This document shows, one piece after another, positions 33,963-46,300 of a stretch of DNA of 64,000 nt. This DNA is from Coniferiporia sulphurascens (lineage: Eukaryota > Basidiomycota > Agaricomycetes > Hymenochaetales > Hymenochaetaceae). The notes beneath the pieces are model-generated. The model made no database searches. It saw nothing but the letters and a program-made list of their open reading frames with translations, and had not been told where the DNA came from. The first letter of the stretch is position 1. Each line of letters begins with the position of its first letter. The translations under genes were made by a program, and so were the position numbers. The DNA lies in assembly GCA_002794785.1 (NCBI GenBank), contig NBBA01000016.1, positions 434,001 to 498,000 on the forward strand, written 5' to 3'.

Positions 33963-36516
33963 ATGTTTATCCTCAAAGTCGTCTTGGCTGCAGGCGTTAC
34001 GCTAACCGCCTACGGCGTATGGAAAGCTTTCTTGCACATCATCAGCCCTTTGTTCTCATCGCTGCGCTACCTCCCGGGCCCAAGGAGCAAGAGCTTTATC
34101 TTCGGGAACTTTGGCGAGGTCTGGGAGGCGGACAAATCTGAGCTGCATGAGAAATGGCTGGCGCAGTACGGCAAGGTCATGAAATACAAAGGCTTTTTCG
34201 GAGTGAGCATCGAGCCGTCCTTTTGTTCTTACTCGATGTCCTAAACCAGGTTCTTTGTTCGTAGGCAGACCGCTTGTTCACCACGGACACCAGGGCATTG
34301 AACCATATCTTGACGCACTCGGCAGATTACCAAAAGTCCGATATAGCTAGGTATATTCTTTCACGATCCTTGGGTGACGGTGAGAAAATGGCTTTCTGTC
34401 TATCACCAACATCAGGGTTGACACGAAATACCCCAGGCATTTTTGTTACAGAAGGTAAGCCACACTCACGTGGGTTTCATTAACTTACATGACTGAGCGA
34501 TTACAATTTAGCCGATAAACACCGCCAACAGGTGCCATTCCTCTCCATTTCCCCGTAATTCTGGCTAACCTTTTCTTATCCTAGAGACGCATAATGGCAA
34601 GCAATTTACGATGTGGTCTCCATTTCCTATCCATCATCTAACCTCTGACCTATAGAACCCCTCCTTCTGCCCCTCCTCCGTTAATGACTTCACGCCTCTT
34701 TTTTTCCAGAAAGCCCTTCAGGTCGGTAACTCACTCTAAGCTAAAAATAGCATACATCGAAGCAGCCCTAATAATCTAAAACGTCCATCCCCCCAGCTCC
34801 GTGACGTCTGGAAATCATGCTTCGTGGAAGAGCGTGACTCGCAGCGCATAGAGGTGCTCTCCTGGCTCAGCCGCACGACGTTGGACATTATCGGGATCGC
34901 TGGTGTGTTCTTATTTCATCATCTTTATCTGCGTATTTGCAGACGGCAGTATTAGCAATGTTCGAACGACTGATGTATACATGACACGTGTTTCTGTATA
35001 GGCTTTGACTATAACTTCAACGCTCTCAGTGTCAATCGGGAGCCGAACGAAAGTAATAAAGACTTCTCCACGCTCGTCAACATGACCGGCGCCTTCAACC
35101 CCATCCAGATCCTTCAGGCAATCTTCCCCGTCTTCCGCATTATTGTGAGCTCAAACCTTTTCTCGACGTGCGGTGGCTGACATCCCGCCGCACAATCATA
35201 CAGCCAACCAGACGCGAAAAAGAAGAGCGTCGCTCTTTGGCGATGATGCAACGTATTGGCGAATCTCTTCTGCGTCGGCGCAGACGTGCCGTGCTGGGTG
35301 AACCTGACGCTAACAAGCAGAAGGACGTCGATTCGAGCCCAGAAATGGCTGGTGCTGGTCGCGACCTCCTTAGTGCCCTGGTCCGCGCGAACATGGACAT
35401 GGAACTTCCGGACTCACAGCGCTTGGCAGACGAGGATGTACTCGCTCGTGAGTGTTTTCTCATTTTTCCGTGAGTGGAGTTAGGCTGACGTACACGGCGC
35501 GGTCATTGCAGAGATCCCTACGTTCCTTGTTGCCGGGCACGAAACCATCAGGTGGTCCCTCCCGTTTCTCATGTTCTTCTCGCCTACTAATATGCCATCG
35601 GACTCAGCACCCAAACGATGTGGTGCCTTTTTGCACTCTCCAAGCAGCCTGCTACGCAGGCCCGCCTACGCGCTGAGCTGCTTGCCGTACCCTCCGACGC
35701 CCCCTCCGCAGACACACTTGGTGCGCTGCCGTTCCTCGATGCGGTCGTGCGCGAGACACTGCGCCTACACGCCGTGGTGCCAGGCACAATCCGCGTTGCT
35801 ATGCGCGATGACGTGATTCCCCTCGCAGAACCATTCGTAGATACAAGGGGGAACATGCAAACGGAAATTAGGTGCGTAGTTCGACCTGACTCGCGCGTTT
35901 GCAGCCGGGGGGACGCGTCGGTTGGATGGACTTTCTGGGTGAAAACGGAAATCAAGTCGGCTGACGCGCACGTCGATCACACAGGATCACGAAGGGTACC
36001 GGAATCTTCATGCCTATTCTCGCCCTGAACCTCACCAAGGCGATCTGGGGCGCCGATGCGGGCGAGTTCAAGTGCGTTCAACCTCTTCTGACCTATTTGC
36101 TGTTTCCCGACCCAACTCTGACTTTGAATTCGACCTTGATCTTGACGAGCAGCCCGGACCGTTGGGCTAATCCGCCAGTGGCTTCGAAAGATATACCCGG
36201 TGTATGGGGGAACATGATGACGTTCCTTGGCGGTGCACATGGCTGTATCGGCTATCGTTTCGCGCTCTTTGAGTACGTATTTCCTTCTCACACCCACTTT
36301 CTCCGCCACATAATTTTACTTCGTCTCTCATACGCCCTCTACAGGATGAAAGCGCTCCTGTTCACGCTCATCCGCACGTTCGAGTTCGAGCTCGCCGTGC
36401 CAGCCGCAGACTTCGAACGGCGCTCGCGCTTCGTGACGCGCCCATATATCAAGGGTCAGAAGGATGCTGGCGCGCAGATGCCTCTGATTGTGAAGCTTCA
36501 TCGAAGCAGTGCATGA
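33963..36516 (+). CDS. Cytochrome P450 monooxygenase, tandem copy 3, with altered heme loop
   Basis: Same exon plan as copies 1 and 2: anchor ([20 protein letters not shown]), [77 protein letters not shown]. The GC-AG intron is at 34597-34655. ExxR ([12 protein letters not shown]) is kept. Two motif changes stand out. The I-helix reads AGHETIS where its paralogues have AGHETTS; the acid-alcohol pair Glu-Thr remains, and only the following Thr is lost. The heme loop reads [17 protein letters not shown], with His in place of the Arg that usually contacts a heme propionate; the axial Cys stays. FxxGxHxCxG is known in many active bacterial P450s, so activity is not excluded. The frame is open to TGA at 36514. 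Confidence 0.86.
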
Positions 36517-36827
36517 TCTGGGCGCGAGTCGCTGAGAGCCCTTTCTTTTTGCCAGTCGTCTCATGATCGGCGGTGTTAGTGTGATCCATATAGATGTAGC
36601 TTCTCTTGTTTCGAGTTGCAGCGTGACAGCGCAATTTACTGGAATAATTTAGTCTTGAAATTACCTCGAACCGACAGAAAGATATTTATCAGAGCGTCTC
36701 GTAATTTACATAGTGAGCAGGGTATATCATACAGTTCAGTACATACATATATACTATACTCACCCCGTAACGCACGGAGTTTAGAATTTCTTAACTACAA
36801 GCCCGATCCCGGCTCCGACTCGCTTCC
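36517..36827. other. Convergent intergenic region
   Basis: 311 bases between the stop codons of P450 copy 3 and the WD40-fused membrane gene. No repeat or RNA gene is seen. Confidence 0.5.
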
Positions 36828-39800
36828 TCACTCCCGCTCTTCAGACCGCCCCTGCCCCTGCCCATCCCCACCGACCCCACCGACCCCACCCCCACTCTCA
36901 ACCCCGACCCCATCCCCGTCCCGAGCGCGAATCATCGTCAAGTCCTCATCATCAAGTGCCATAACCGCAAACGACGTGCGGTTCTGGCTCATATCGTCAA
37001 ACGCCATCTTCCACTGCCATATTGAGCCGTCCGCGAAGCCCACGCACGCACAAAACGATAGGATGTCCGGGTCCCACGCGACGCACTGCGTCAGCGGCGC
37101 TGTCGCCGGTGGCCGCCGCTGCGGCTCCGTTCCGCTGCCGGGTCTGCTGGATGCCCACGCGGATGCGCGCGGTCCATTAATGTAGCGCAGGAGCTGGCCC
37201 GACTCTTGGGCGAACACAAACATGTCTCCGTCTTGAAAGGGATTTCAATAACAGCACCAGCTCGCAATGGTCAGTATTGGTTTCTTCCACAACACTATAC
37301 AAGGTTGACCACCCACCTTCGCCTACAGAAAGTACGAGTTTGTCTTCCGTCCCGCCGAATATGCTCTTCCCGGAGAAGCGTCCAGAAGAAGGCGTCTTCA
37401 GATTGAAGCTCATCACCCGCCTGAAGGAAAGTGCAAGCGCGGAGTTGCGTTTCTCAGCCGCGTTTGCAGTTGGGACATACTGCCATAATTGTGGCGGTGT
37501 CTGGAAGTATATACTATGAGTTAAGTTTCTTCTAGAGAGTATATTAATAGCAGGCGCTACCCACACTTCCGACGAAGTTGACCAGAATAACTTCTGGAAC
37601 CGCAATTGAGCGCAATAGACTACACGCATCGCTTCCAATAGGGCACATTCTGGAAGTAGAAGCATCGTCACGCTGCGTATAAAAAGATAAAGACTAAAGC
37701 TTGCTTACTGTGACACGGCCTTGTTGTCCAGGTCGTAAACTGTAAATAGCGAGAATGCGCGTTCCGCAGAGCATGCGTCTCAGGAGTTTGAATCCGAAAA
37801 AAAAAAAAGAAACTGGTGAACGGACCAATGAGCTTTGTAGCAGTCTTCGTTGACAACCCAGATCTGGCAGATGTGTCCACGGTTACCAAGCAGACGACAT
37901 GTCTTCCGTCCTGCGTAACGACAAGGTCTTTAATCCTCACAGTAGGTAACTGGAAAATGGCTGTTGGCTGCAGAGTATACGCATTAGTACCTGGCGAAAG
38001 AAACTTGTGCCGATAATTTACTAACATTGCCATCGAGATCCTACGATCGATTTTTAGAAGGACGAAAGGTGAAAGACGAACAGCGCGAAGTGTAGACATT
38101 CACTCACGAAATTCGTCAATACGTCTCCCTTACACGACAGGAATGCTTTAAAAGTAGATGTTTATATTAGCGTTACTAGTTAAACGACAAGAAATGCTTA
38201 CCGTCGCCATGTGGAAGCCACTTCACAACATCTGCTTCTTGGTGAATGATAAACGTGGGGCGCCTTGGGGAATTGGATGGCTATGGAAGCCAAGAGAGTA
38301 ATTGAAATTAGAATCAGCACACGAAATGAAGGCTGACGACGTTTACCATGGCGTTCCAAATGCAAGTTACGTGGCTGAGTCTCAGAAGTATGTGTTCACC
38401 GTTCGGTGACCTACGATTAAGAGTAAAAGTAAGGTGCAAGATCCTGCTAATTCATACGAGCGCGAACCATTCAATTTGTTGTGCAACATCCATAAGATGC
38501 ATTTCACCGAGAATGATGGAAGGAGACTGATTGCACAGCATAAGCAATGAATCCTTAACAAACAAATAAAGAGACACTAGACGAACGTCAGCGCTAAATA
38601 TGGTGCATCGTTCTTGAGGGCTTAAAGAAGCATTTGTCAGGAAGATAACGCATCTAATTAAAGCGACTGGACGGACCTGCTATTTCCAATGCATAGAAAC
38701 ATCCCGTTAGGGCTGTATCGCATGCATCGAACAACCTGAACGTCGCGGGGCAGCGGAGGCAGCGACCGACTGGAGTCACTCGACACACGGTGTGCCGCAG
38801 GCACCACAAGGCTCATACGTCCAAGAGTATTGCTAGTGAGGTCTGGCTCGGACGGTGGAGCATCAGGAGCTGCGTTACTCGATATAGGGGGATCCGTATC
38901 CGTAACTCGAATAACCGGACCGACCGCAGCTGGTGCAGGCGAGTTCGCTGTAGGTGTGGTTGGCCGAAAACCTTGTTCGACATCTTTCAGGACGATTTTG
39001 TCTGGCGGTAACATGCTTGCCCGTATTGAGACCTGAGTCAGCCTCTTCACTGAACTCCAGGCGCTCTTTGCACGGCCCTTGACTTTATAGTGCTCACGAA
39101 TGAGCCACGTGAGCGAAACAAGGAGACCGAGAAAATGAAGTGTCGCGAGTACAATGACGATAATCCGTGTCGGAACCGCCTTCGGAAGAGGTGAGATCAG
39201 TATGAGGTTCAGAAGACAATGAGGCTTCTTCCTTACTTGAGAAGAAGAAAACGCGAATATACAGAGACCACCCGAGAACAGAAGTGCAGATGTCACGAAG
39301 AGCAGCATCGAGCCTTTTACAAACCAACCTATGGCGCTCCCAGGCGTATATCGTTCCTCATAGGACCTGTGGATTTGCAACATAAACACGCCGTAATGTC
39401 CGACCACAGGGCTATAAACTCACGCAGACTCCCACCACATTAGACCCAATGCGCTGGTAATTGCAGACGCAACGCCAAAGGCCAGCGAGACGATCCAAAA
39501 ACCGCTTAGTGCAAGACCTAAGGAACTGCCGTCCTGACTAGTCGCTGACGAAAGCATGACAGCTGTGACGATTGAGAACAGAATAGTAATGCATGTAATA
39601 GCAAATTGCTTTGTGGATTCGCGATCTTGGCGCTTTTCTAAAACCGGGACAGCTGGCATTTCGTGTTTTAACATACTGGAGATGCGTCATACGAGTAATG
39701 ATAGAGGCTTGCCAGCTTTCATGATCCCAGATATACAAGCTGCGACTTCGTCGCAGGCTTTGCAAAAATGCAAAAGCAAGTCTGCCATGTGCTGTCGGAC

Positions 39801-40948
39801 CCGTATGCCGGACGAGCGATTGAAAGCTTTGTTATCTGTAAATGGGGGGCGGGGTCAGGCTGATCACCTCATAACAGTTACGCCGGACGAGACTACCTTT
39901 TATGACCTTTGCATCCGACTGAAGCAGAGTGAGCCTCATGTGCCCGGATCCAAATCGATACTTTGCAAAAGCCTACATACCTCAGCCAGCTGAGCCAGTG
40001 AATCTAGCGCTTCCACATCATCAACAATAAGGTCGGATATGGAAGTCAGCGAACGTGATAACGCTCGACTGGACGAAGCCAGGCTTGATAAAGCGGAAGA
40101 GAGGTTGAATTCGGGCACTGCGTTGTTTCCCATTTAAAAATTCAATAGATGTATTAAGTGGATGGTAGATACCCTCTGGAGGAGGACCAAGGTCTGCCCT
40201 TGCCAAAGCATCGACGTATTGCTTCAGGTATGCTTCGACGCCCTCAAAATGCACGATCAGTTTTGCCGCCGCTTTTGACGCACCACCGCCATCAGTTGTC
40301 ATATGGAGAGTTTTCTGCAATTGGGATAACTGGAGCACAATGAGCACAACCGCAAGTTTTTGTAACTAAACAGATCTGCACCTTGCTCCGCACTCTAGAA
40401 AATTTGCTACACGAAATGTCAGTGCAGCGAGCTGGAAAAGAGTAATATCCTTACCTTACGAATTCTCCAAAAGTCTCAGACAAATCCACCCTAGGCACCC
40501 TAGATACTCTGAGCGGCTCTATTTACTCCATCAGTGAATTAGTGGGATAGATAAATAGTAAACAAACCAGTTTGAACAAGTCTTATGGGCGGTACACCCC
40601 CGTGGGAGCTAACACTGTATCCTCGGGACATGGCTACAGATAGGAATGGATTATCAATATATCAGTGCACTTAAACCTTGCTTACCACTCTGCCGTGCAC
40701 TCAGGGTGACAGGCACAACTTGCGCAGCTTTATTGTCATTCGTCAGATCGCACACATTCTACCAGACGCGTAGGTGTACCTTGCTCAGCAGGATGGTCTT
40801 CAGCCCCGGGTAACAGTCGTGAAAACCTCCTCAGTAACTCTCTGTCTTCCAAATTAGTCTCATGCTCCGCCGCTGTCGACGGGTCTTCTGCGATTTTCAG
40901 ATCATCTGATAGAATCGAGCCCGTTGTTTCAGGTATAAGCTTAGACAT
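36828..40948 (-). CDS. Multi-pass membrane protein fused to a WD40-like C-terminus (family member A)
   Basis: First and most divergent of five related minus-strand genes. ATG at 40948 (MSKLIPETT...) leads through several small exons to a membrane block. This includes FAITCITILFSIVTAVMLSS, ALSGFWIVSLAFGVASAITS, a segment ending LLFSGGLCIFAFSSSQ, and IIVIVLATLHFLGLLVSLTW: about four transmembrane segments in the same order as in members B-E, with the CxFAFSSSQ block conserved. After a Pro/Ser/Thr-rich linker comes a WD-repeat-like region (for example VVRCMRYSPNGMFLCIGNS and FCACVGFADGSIWQW) running to a Gly/Asp-rich tail and TGA at 36828. I do not know a function. A membrane-tethered propeller scaffold is a reasonable inference, and the alternative of two fused gene models cannot be excluded without transcript data. 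Splicing of the WD40 part is approximate. Confidence 0.68.
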
Positions 40949-41620
40949 AATAATGCAGTTGGCGCACCATCCCCGGAAACCGACGTCCTAGTAGACATCT
41001 AGTCCAGGATTTTTTAAACGGATAAAGAGTTTGTTGATGAAAATGGGGAAGAGACAGTGGACGGTTGAACGAGAGCCTGTTTCGTCCAAGAACAGGTGAC
41101 AGTGCTCATCGAGAGCAAGCTTCAAAGCCTCAAGGTACATGCATTTTTAGAAGTTCTAGAGCTCATGATAGAGGTCATGTTCGATCCATGAAGTGACTGT
41201 AGTTCAGTAGTCCACGTTCTTGACTTGAAGGAGCACAGCCTGGTTGCGTTGAGCACTGGTTCAGATTATTTAAAATGTATACGGTGTAAATATTGTCCTT
41301 TAGACGAGACGTTGATATAAAGTCGAACCACAAAGTGACGATGAAATCGATGAACGAAGACACGTTTGCTGCGTGGTTGATCCGTAACCGGTGATGGTGG
41401 CCGCTTCCAAGTTCCAGAGTTTTCTGTGGCTTGTGGCGACCCCGTCGCGTCATAAATGGCCCATCGAACTCCTCCACGTTTCTCGTCATGTCCAGTCTTC
41501 GGTTCAGCGACAACGGCCACAAAACTTCTGCTGCGTCCCATCGACTTCCATCCGGCCTTCAATAGCTTCGGCTTGACTTAAATTCTGCCTTCTTCCGCGT
41601 TATTCTTGCCAAACACGAAC
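40949..41620. other. Divergent promoter region
   Basis: About 670 bases between the starts of membrane gene A and the Hikeshi gene. Short frames here have no recognisable domains. Confidence 0.5.
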
Positions 41621-42354
41621 ATGTTCGGATGTGTCGTTGCGGGTCGCCTCATTCAAACGAACCTGCAACAGGTCGATGAGACGCACGCAATCTTCGAGCT
41701 TCAGTCGGCGTCGACGATAAACCACATCTGCGTGTTTCTCTTGGGAACGGGTGCGTACGACGCGTTGTCGGAAGCACACAGCAAACTGACACGCGCCATA
41801 CACGAAAGTGCCTTTCCCAGATGGCTACGGCGCGACGGTACATTTTCACTGGCCTGGGAAGGGATTTCAGCTACTCGGAGCGTACGTCCTTTTTCGGTAT
41901 GCTATGCCATCAGATACTGATTTTTCACATCGCACGGTCCAGCCTATCAAACGACAAGCCCTCCGCTATTTTCCGTTTGCGTGGCGCGTTCAGCACGCAG
42001 CCCTCGCTCGCGCATGCCGCGTTCCAAGCACCAGGAGCAAATGCACCGTCTGATGGTGATGCGAACGCGATATTGGGCATTTCTGTCGAGCCCTTCGCGG
42101 CCATCCAGGCGCAGCTCGCAACGCTACCTTCAGCTGTGGCACGTCCAGCTGCGCCCGCAGAACCAACTGTGCTCGCGGAGAAGATCGTTAAACATCTATT
42201 CAACTTCTTGTCGAGCTTCGCAGCCGACGGCACAACAGGTGTTGGCCTCACGCCCGACAGCTACGTACAGATGCGGGCGGTCACGCGTTGGTACGAAAGC
42301 TTCATGTCCAAGATTCGGGCTGGAGGTGCAGGATTTTTGGACAGACAAGAATAG
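41621..42354 (+). CDS. Hikeshi/OPI10 family Hsp70 nuclear import carrier
   Basis: Three exons join in phase (41621-41750, 41809-41881, 41943-42354) to 204 residues, the usual family length. The start MFGCVVAGRLIQTNLQQVDE is the family hallmark. It is followed by INHICVFLLGTVPFPDGYGA, VHFHWPGKGFQLLGALSNDK, PSAIFRLRG, AILGISVEPF, the helical HLFNFLSSFA, and a C-terminal WYESFMSKIR segment, all collinear with human Hikeshi and yeast Opi10. Hikeshi carries ATP-bound Hsp70 through nuclear pores during heat stress by binding FG repeats. This gene sits alone between two membrane-family genes, and no special regulation is visible. A well-supported call. Confidence 0.93.
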
Positions 42355-43341
42355 CGAGGCGAGTCCGCATTGTATAATTTATGACATCAAAACAGCAAGC
42401 ACTTGTATTGTTAAAAGCGGCTGATAAAAAAATGTCCGAATTCGCGTGCAAAATCTGGCAAAACAAGCATATTATTGTCGTCTACCTGACTTCTCTGTGA
42501 ATATATTCCGACCATGCGTAGGATTCCTCCCCTGCCCCCTAAACTCGGGAGCACTGTCCACTTAACTCAAGTCTGATTACAAATCTTCCATCTAATCTGC
42601 ACGTCCCGGAATAGCTTCAACTACCGGATTCGGGGCCTGGACCTTGACTTAGATTCAATTCATCATGGGCAGGGTAGCATGATCACAAGTGAACGCCGAG
42701 CCTGCTCGGGAATTGGAGATGTGTCGAGTTCGTACTCACTTTGCTGCTCAAGCTTCTGTTTTTGTCAAAGTTGGATTTTAAAGTTTGGGGATGCGGTACT
42801 GGTGCTGGCCTTGACCCGTGTATCCTTGGGCTCTCTACTTGTGTCTCATCGTCGGGTCTCCAGCCAATTTCTGCATCCTGCTTTTGTCTTCAACTTCGGT
42901 GTCCTATTTTCGCTGTATTGTGCTTTGACACTCCTCCGGTAGCACATGGCTTGCGCCTGCTCTGATACTAAGGTGTTAACTCTTTGGGCTTACGATCCGG
43001 ATCTATCGGGTGGCGAACCTGTTTGAAGAAATCAGACTACCACTCATCTGAGTCGACGATCCCCAATGGAACTTAGACGTTTAGGCTCATGTTTTCGCAA
43101 TGCGTAGATGCAACCGCATGAATCCGCGTCTTGAGCTCCAACCTTCAGTTTTGGTTCAACCGTCTACCAGCTGCCAATTGCCGATTCTGAATATTTAAGC
43201 CCGCGTATCAAGGCACGGTAAAACAAGCACGATAATATTATCTGTTCGATTCTTCGCAAAAGCTATTCCGATCTTCCCAATGGATCTGTCCGCCTCGAAC
43301 CCCTAAAGGGTTCATTTCCATCACTTCGAGCTTTTATTCAT
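42355..43341. other. Convergent intergenic region, no supported gene
   Basis: About 990 bases between the Hikeshi stop and the stop of membrane gene B. Open frames of up to 87 codons lack protein-like features. No repeat recognised. Confidence 0.5.
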
Positions 43342-46300
43342 CTAGCTCCCGTTTGAAGATATCCTCTGACTCCTATCGCCTGCGCGGGGATCAGCTTCCT
43401 CGCAATTGTGCTGAACTCCAGGATGATGTCGTGCGACATTGACACCTATTCCCGTATCCCTCGCAGGAGAATTGAACCGCTCCGGGTCCACGTCCCGCGA
43501 ACAGTCCAATGTACCGAACCCGCCAGCTTCCCAGTAGCTCCCAACGCCCAAATTTGAAATCGTCAGACCCAAACCTGAGTTGGGACTAAAGCACACTGTC
43601 GACGATGCGTCCCCGGAGGACTCTCGTGCCGATCCCAAGGACGAGTGAGCATTGAACTCGCGCTTGTGCTTCTCGATCGGTTCCTCAACAGCAACAGTTG
43701 CGGCCTTGTCTGGATTAGGAGCGCGGCGTGTACGGGTCCACGACCACCCGGGCGGCGCAACGCTTGGACTTTCTGCTGCAACGGCCGTCTGTGCACCCGG
43801 GTTGCTCCCTAAGTCTACCTGCATCTCGAGATCGCGTCCCAGTCCCATCTCGGGTGGTGTCTGTCTCATGTCGCAGCGGAACTCGCCAGGCTCCCCATCG
43901 CACCTCGCAGTCGCGCGACAAAGTTCAAACCAGCGTGCAAATCGTGCAATAACGGAGCGTTCCGGTTCCGGTACTGGCTCCTGCACCATCGGCGGTTTTT
44001 CAATCTTGGTGCCAGCGATATGATGGAGTTGTTGCTGATCGTAAACGTACAAGCGCGCAAGCGCGAAGAGAGCAATGGCATGTACGGCGGTGAAGACAGC
44101 CGTCAAGGTCGAGGTGACGATATGCTGGAACGTCGTATCGGGAGTTACAGCAATGCAGAACGCAGTAAAAGAAGAGAACGGTAGTCAGCGGAAATATATG
44201 TCTTTAGTGAATATGAGATAGATGAGGCAGAGTCAATACCCACCTGTGAAGACGAAAACGCGAACAGGCAGAGCCCAATAGAAAAGGCCCCGGACGCGAC
44301 AACAAGTGAAATCATCGGCCCGCGGACAAGCCACAACGCCGCCCACCTCGGCAGCTGGCGAACCAATGTCGCTCTGTAAAGACGAAAGTACATTATTATC
44401 GGTCTGTCTCCCTCCGAGAAATCCCAAAAAAGGCTGACTTCGGGAAAGGAAGCAGTTCCAGTTCCAGAAGTCCAGGCCACTTTTTATTCGGTAGAAGCAA
44501 AGGAAACAAACTCACCCAGGTGTCTGGCGCCACGTTAACCCGAGGAGACTATTTACGGCAGATGCAGTGCTGAACACGAGTGCAGCGAACCACAGTGCAT
44601 TGACTGCGACTGCGAGCGGTGCACGCGGGTCCGCGGCATAAGCGTACGATAGCTGCAACGTTGTCGCGGTGACTGCTGAGAAGAAGGTCGCGACCCCAGT
44701 CATTGTGAGGTACCTCGCGCTCTCCGTCTGCTGCGCTGCAAGGATTGTGGGAATTCCTATCGACAGAGAGGTGGTGAGTTGTGTGGTATGATTTGGATAT
44801 GCTTTGACAAAGTCTGGTTCACCTAAATCGATGAACTTTGTGAGGCCGCGGACGACGTCGTCCATGCCCTCACTGAGGATCGGAAGCATCTCGATTAAGC
44901 GCAGCCGGGCATCACTTCCGCTCATTTCTTCAATCACGATGTCTTTACCTAAGGACATCAGCAAAACAGAAAGCCCGCTCAACACACGCAAAAACCGATA
45001 GAGAACGCGTGCCACCCACCCGCGAAGATGTCCGCCTGGTTCTGAGGCAAATGGCAAGGATAAGAATTAGTCCGGATGGAGACGGCTGGAATCACGTACA
45101 TTGATATACGTCGCTAGCGCATCGAGAGGCGCAAGACATGCGCTCTCGTAAAATTCGTCTCCAAACGCCATGAGCGCGTAGTAAAATGCCCGCAGCTTAT
45201 ACGCGTAAGCCGCGAGCGGGCGGTATACCCTCGTGTGGTATTGTAATGCTGTGATGAAAGAAAGCATGATCAACTCGTCGCGTGAACTCCCAATTGTCTC
45301 GCAGACACATAATGATGTTCAGAACTCACAGGCCCCAGGCCCGAATTCATCCCCGAGCTCAGACGTCTCGATGTTCCTGCGCATGCGCGTCTCCTGAGTG
45401 ACGATCTCCTGCCTGAGCCCGAGTAGCGCCTTTTTCGTGTGCACTCCACCTCCGACATAGCGGAACTTGTTCTCAAACTCCTGAATCTACGACGCAATCA
45501 AGACAGTTAATGCGTGTCACGCATACTCGATGATTCGAAGACTGCCCCGTACCTTTTCTCGCAGTCCTTGGCAGGATCTGGGGTCGGCGTGCACGTGTGG
45601 TGAGCGCTACAACTCTTTGTTCCTTTCCGAAAGGACATACCTTGCGTAGACAGCGAACTTGTCCATCTCCCGCGGAAGCGTGTGTGGGAAGAGAAGACTG
45701 TCCTTGCTTTCCGATTGCACAGAGTAGCAAGGTTCCGCGACCCGGGTGGTGCCTGAGACAAACTCCTTAGGATCGCAGAGCCATCCATGAAGACAGAAGC
45801 ATCCCACCTGACTTAAATTCATGCTCCTCTTCGTAGAAAGGCTGGCTAGTATCAGGATATCTGCAGCCTAGAGTCAAAATGCAGTTCATTCAGTAATTAC
45901 GTCCTATCTGTAGGCCATCAAAACTCTCTCCTACCTGGAGTTAAAATCGACTTCGGAGCTGGCCATGTAATAATGGTATGGCCATCAAAAATGGATTATT
46001 GAGGACGCGATAGTGAGTGCTTGTTCTTTTTCGCTTAGGACGTTATGCCAACTCACAGTCGACGAACGAAGGCTTCTCGAGCTCGCAAACCAACTTGGGT
46101 AATACGCGACATAACGTTGCGAGGAACTCGCGCTCTTTCCGCGTAAAGCGCAAGCATTCGCGCTCATCAGCATACCCTGTATGGCGACCGGTATGAGTCT
46201 CGAAGTTTCGAACGACAGGTGCTCCTTAAGGATAACGGATAACGGATAACGGACACTCACCGGGATCTAATCTGTCTTGTACTCGTTCCTCTTCACTCAT
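43342..46300 (-). CDS. Multi-pass membrane protein, tandem family member B
   Basis: ATG at 46300 (MSEEERVQDRLDP) is followed by RFTRKEREFLATLCRVLPKL, a family signature also seen in members C and D. Next come an exon with SLLFPHTLPREMDKFAVYAR, and IQEFENKFRYVGGGVHTKKA, a predicted helical segment. After a soluble region (ILSEGMDDVVRGLTKFIDLG) there are four hydrophobic segments: VATFFSAVTATTLQLSYAY, NALWFAALVFSTASAVNSL, a segment ending FSIGLCLFAFSSSQ, and TAVFTAVHAIALFALARLYV. A long, disordered, charged tail without WD40 repeats ends at TAG 43342. The architecture vaguely recalls the fungal DUF6535 membrane proteins, but I cannot confirm that domain. Function is unknown. Tandem relatives on the same strand indicate local duplication. 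Confidence 0.75.
46230..46250. repeat. Heptamer GGATAAC x3 in the first intron of gene B
   Basis: Three perfect tandem copies of GGATAAC lie just before the minus-strand donor of intron 1. A minor microsatellite. Confidence 0.7.

Noticed and set aside
11012..36516. Secondary-metabolite gene cluster suggested by five P450s
   Set aside because: No polyketide synthase, NRPS, terpene cyclase or other backbone enzyme is present, and four of the P450s are simple paralogues.
15943..36516. P450 copies as pseudogenes because of the GC donors
   Set aside because: GC-AG splicing keeps full frames, and all key motifs remain in every copy.
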